Of a DNA stretch of 6,904 nt, positions 5,264-6,904 are shown in pieces (the first letter of the stretch is position 1; each line of letters begins with the position of its first letter). A program made the translations under genes and the position numbers. The notes under the pieces are model-generated. The model was not told the DNA's origin. It made no database searches and saw only the letters and a list, made by a program, of their open reading frames with translations. The DNA lies in assembly GCA_021817025.1 (NCBI GenBank), contig JAKAWF010000179.1, forward strand, positions 1 through 6,904. Direction: 5' to 3'. This stretch comes from a bacterium. Lineage in GTDB: Bacteria; Chloroflexota; Dormibacteria; UBA8260; Bog-877.

Positions 5264-6550
5264 TTAGTGGATTCCGTACTGGGTGCACACGCTCTGCCCG
5301 ACCGCGGAGCAGAGGCTGGAAGCGGAGATGAACTGGTCCTTGATCAGGGTCTGCTCCATGTTGGAGGCGGTGACCCATTCCGGAGTCAGGAGTGAGGCCG
5401 GCTCAGTGATGCTCGAGTTCGCCGGGTCGACGGTGGTTCCGTTGACAAGGCTGCTCGGCGGGGTCTTGCCGGCGCGCAGGATGGTGGCCAGGGCGACGGC
5501 GTCCTGGGCCTCCAGGTAGATGGGCTTGTACACAGTGCCGCACTGGTACCCCTCGAGGATGTTCTCGGCTCCGGTCAGGGTTGCGTCCTGGCCGGTGGTG
5601 GGAACGGTGTGGGGGGCAACACCCTTGTTCTTGAGGTCCTGAACCACCTCGGCGTTCATCTCGTCATTGGCGACCACCACAGCGTTGATGTTGGGGTGGG
5701 CGGTCAGCGCCTGGGCGAAGTTGGTGCCCGCGGTGGCGACGTCCCAGTTGAGGGTCACCTGGTCGCCGACCAAGGTGTAGCCCTTGCTGTTGGTCATGGG
5801 CGGCGTGAGTGGGGTGGTCTTGGTGCCCCAGATCACCGAGTTGTAGCCCTGGGCGAAGGAGATGGCGTTGGGGTCACTGTTCTCTCCCCCGTCGACCTCC
5901 CAGACCATGGGATGGCTGATGCCGTAGCTGGAGACGCAGGCCTCGAAGCCTGTTCCGATCAGCTGGCCCACCTTGAAGTTGTTGAAGCTCACGTAGTAGG
6001 TGTTGGTGCCGGCGAAGGTGGCGCGGTCGTAGCTGATGAGCGCCACTCCGTGGGAGGCCGCGTAGGACTGGATCTCACTGGCCACGGTCCCATCCAGCGG
6101 GTCCATGATCAGCACCTTGGCTCCCCTTGTGATGTCGGACTCGGCCATCGAGAGCTCGGTGGCGTCGCTCCCCTGAGCGTTGGTCACCGTGAACTGGGAC
6201 GGCGAGTACCCGGCCGCCTCGAAGGCCTTGGTCAGGTAGGGAGCGTCAAACTCGGTGTACCGCGTGGACGAGGTGGTGTCGGGGAGGATCGCTCCCACTA
6301 GACCCTTACCCGCCGCCGTCAGGCTCTTGAACTGCTTCATGGCGGAGAAGTTGAGGTTGAAGGAGCTGATGCTGACGTTGGGCACGGTGACCGAATTGGG
6401 CTTGGTGGGAGTTGTGGTGGTCGAGCCACACGCGGCCACCACCAGGGCCACTCCGGCCACCAGACCCGCCCAGCCGGACCGCTTCATCCTGCGGCCCGCA
6501 GCAGACCATCGTGGGGCGCGATCCACTGCCCCTCGGCTGTCGACGTCCAT
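5264..6550 (-). CDS. xylF: Xylose-type sugar-binding lipoprotein (XylF-like) of the ABC importer
   Basis: The product is 428 residues from ATG 6550. After a long polar start, a lipoprotein signal (MKRSGWAGLVAGVALVVAACGS, lipid-bearing Cys41, lipobox VAAC) anchors it outside the membrane. A Thr/Ser/Pro linker (43-60) leads to a periplasmic-binding-protein type I fold. GAILPDTTSSTRYTEFDAPYL (86-106), ISYDRATF (YDR at 174-176), YYVSFNNFKVGQLIG and, later, GQDATLTGAENILEGYQCGTVYKPI closely resemble the D-xylose-binding protein family. The C-terminal SLCSAVGQSVC could form a disulfide. ATG 6550 was chosen because AGGGAGGG ends 8 bases before it; ATG 6487 would give a more usual short signal peptide (407 residues) but lacks a good ribosome site. 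The frame stays open far upstream to 6886, but that part lies across the promoter and is not coding. It is the first gene of the operon. Substrate specificity beyond 'xylose-like' is inferred. Confidence 0.9.
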   Translation of the reverse strand: MDVDSRGAVDRAPRWSAAGRRMKRSGWAGLVAGVALVVAACGSTTTTPTKPNSVTVPNVSISSFNLNFSAMKQFKSLTAAGKGLVGAILPDTTSSTRYTEFDAPYLTKAFEAAGYSPSQFTVTNAQGSDATELSMAESDITRGAKVLIMDPLDGTVASEIQSYAASHGVALISYDRATFAGTNTYYVSFNNFKVGQLIGTGFEACVSSYGISHPMVWEVDGGENSDPNAISFAQGYNSVIWGTKTTPLTPPMTNSKGYTLVGDQVTLNWDVATAGTNFAQALTAHPNINAVVVANDEMNAEVVQDLKNKGVAPHTVPTTGQDATLTGAENILEGYQCGTVYKPIYLEAQDAVALATILRAGKTPPSSLVNGTTVDPANSSITEPASLLTPEWVTASNMEQTLIKDQFISASSLCSAVGQSVCTQYGIH

Positions 6551-6558
6551 AGGGCATA

Positions 6559-6566
6559 CCCTCCCT
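6559..6566 (-). promoter_or_regulatory. Ribosome-binding site deciding the xylF-like start
   Basis: AGGGAGGG on the minus strand lies 8 bases from ATG 6550. The downstream candidate ATG 6487 has no comparable site. Confidence 0.6.
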
Positions 6567-6593
6567 GCCGGCTTCTGATGCATGACAACTTCA

Positions 6594-6626
6594 CTCGCGA
6601 CACTGCACGTCTCGCGACCTGCAGTG
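6594..6626 (-). repeat. Direct repeat and inverted repeat in the xylF-like leader
   Basis: CTCGCGAC occurs at 6594-6601 and again at 6611-6618, 17 bases apart. CACTGCA (6601-6607) and TGCAGTG (6620-6626) are perfect complements with a 12-base loop. Together they form a compact structured block in the 5' leader, just upstream of the ribosome-binding site. It may be an RNA hairpin or a second regulator site. Confidence 0.45.
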
Positions 6627-6679
6627 GTGGCCCCCGGCCTTGGTGTCTCCCGCCCGACCCTCCCTTGCAGCGGCTTCCG

Positions 6680-6697
6680 GCCGGGGTACGCCCCGGC
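6680..6697 (-). repeat. 5'-end hairpin of the operon mRNA
   Basis: GCCGGGG (6680-6686) and CCCCGGC (6691-6697) pair perfectly around a 4-base loop. With transcription starting near 6701, the hairpin would lie within a few bases of the mRNA 5' end, a position known to stabilise transcripts. Confidence 0.5.
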
Positions 6698-6707
6698 AAC
6701 CGCGCGC

Positions 6708-6736
6708 AGCATATGTTGTCGCCCACAACTTGTCAA
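6708..6736 (-). promoter_or_regulatory. Sigma70-type promoter of the sugar-import operon
   Basis: On the minus strand a perfect TTGACA (6736-6731) is followed after exactly 17 bases by TATGCT (6713-6708, 4/6). Transcription would start near 6701, leaving a leader of about 150 nt before the xylF-like start. No other pair of hexamers this good is seen in the upstream region. Confidence 0.7.
6715..6729. promoter_or_regulatory. Inverted repeat in promoter spacer, candidate ROK-regulator operator
   Basis: GTTGT (6715-6719) and ACAAC (6725-6729) are perfect complements around 5 bases, filling most of the spacer between the -35 and -10. A repressor bound here would block RNA polymerase. The ROK regulator at the end of the same operon is the obvious candidate; this pairing is inferred. 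Confidence 0.5.
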
Positions 6737-6904
6737 GGCCGGTCTGCGCGGGTGCCGGCTGGCACGGTGACCACGGGCGACGGCCGGCTCGGAGCGGATG
6801 CTGGGAGCCTCCCGGCCTCGGTGAAAACGGGCGCGCAGAGCGCCACCGACGGCCGCACCGCCCCCCCCTGCGGGTCCCGCGAACATCGGTTTGCAACTTC
6901 ACCG
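6737..6904. other. Upstream intergenic region of the operon
   Basis: No convincing gene is seen on either strand. It holds a run of eight C (6861-6868), a small GCGGG-T-CCCGC palindrome (6870-6880) and, at the edge, a LexA-like site. A divergent gene may start beyond the right end. Confidence 0.4.
6880..6893. promoter_or_regulatory. LexA (SOS) box-like site at the window edge
   Basis: CGAACATCGGTTTG matches CGAAC-N4-GTTYG at all ten specified positions. TTGCAA (6891-6896, plus strand) overlaps it and could be a -35 for a rightward gene outside the window. It lies about 150 bp from the operon promoter, too far for simple repression of that promoter. Confidence 0.45.

Noticed and set aside
5609..6301. 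Plus-strand 230-residue frame rich in Gly, Val and His
   Set aside because: It mirrors the xylF-like gene on the other strand; no ribosome-binding site and no recognisable domain.
6551..6886. Open extension of the xylF-like frame back to 6886
   Set aside because: It runs across the TTGACA/TATGCT promoter and the leader hairpins, resembles no signal peptide or known domain, and lacks a ribosome-binding site; the strong site is before 6550.
1..6904. CRISPR arrays, tRNA, rRNA, or a defence or biosynthetic system
   Set aside because: No regularly spaced repeats, cloverleaf-like sequences or genes of such systems were seen on either strand.

Overview
This is a GC-rich window whose coding is mostly on the minus strand. 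High GC at third codon positions, GTG starts, actinobacterial-type CGAAC-N4-GTTYG sites and the protein styles fit a high-GC Actinomycetota-like bacterium or a related soil lineage. That placement is inferred; there is no marker gene in the window.

The right two thirds (about 1448-6736, read right to left) is a complete xylose-type sugar import operon. It has a strong-looking sigma70-type promoter with an inverted repeat in its spacer (6708-6736), then a structured leader of about 150 nt. The genes follow in order: a XylF-like lipoprotein that binds sugar, a large GC-rich stem-loop, a XylG-like single-domain ATPase, a XylH-like permease, and a ROK-family (XylR/NagC-like) repressor. The repressor probably senses the imported sugar or a derivative and controls the promoter. 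No sugar-catabolic gene is visible, so the substrate is only inferred to be a pentose or similar monosaccharide.

The middle (999-1356) holds a small membrane-anchored LysM protein. It resembles the SOS-induced division suppressors that sit beside lexA in many Gram-positive bacteria (YneA, DivS, Rv2719c/ChiZ). Its promoter (TTGCAT-17-TATACT) is overlapped by two LexA-box-like sites exactly 22 bp apart. lexA itself is not in the window. A third, better-matching LexA-like site lies at the extreme right edge (6880-6893), in front of whatever lies beyond it.

The left end holds a PPOX-fold (pyridoxamine-phosphate-oxidase-like) flavin/F420-binding protein on the plus strand. It converges on, and overlaps, the LysM gene. 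Next to it is the N-terminal third of a serine beta-lactamase-like hydrolase whose family similarity stops abruptly near position 170. Beyond that point lies the start of a helix-turn-helix protein like the N-terminus of IS607-type serine recombinases, so the hydrolase was probably broken by a mobile element that runs off the left edge. I saw no rRNA, tRNA, CRISPR array or riboswitch.
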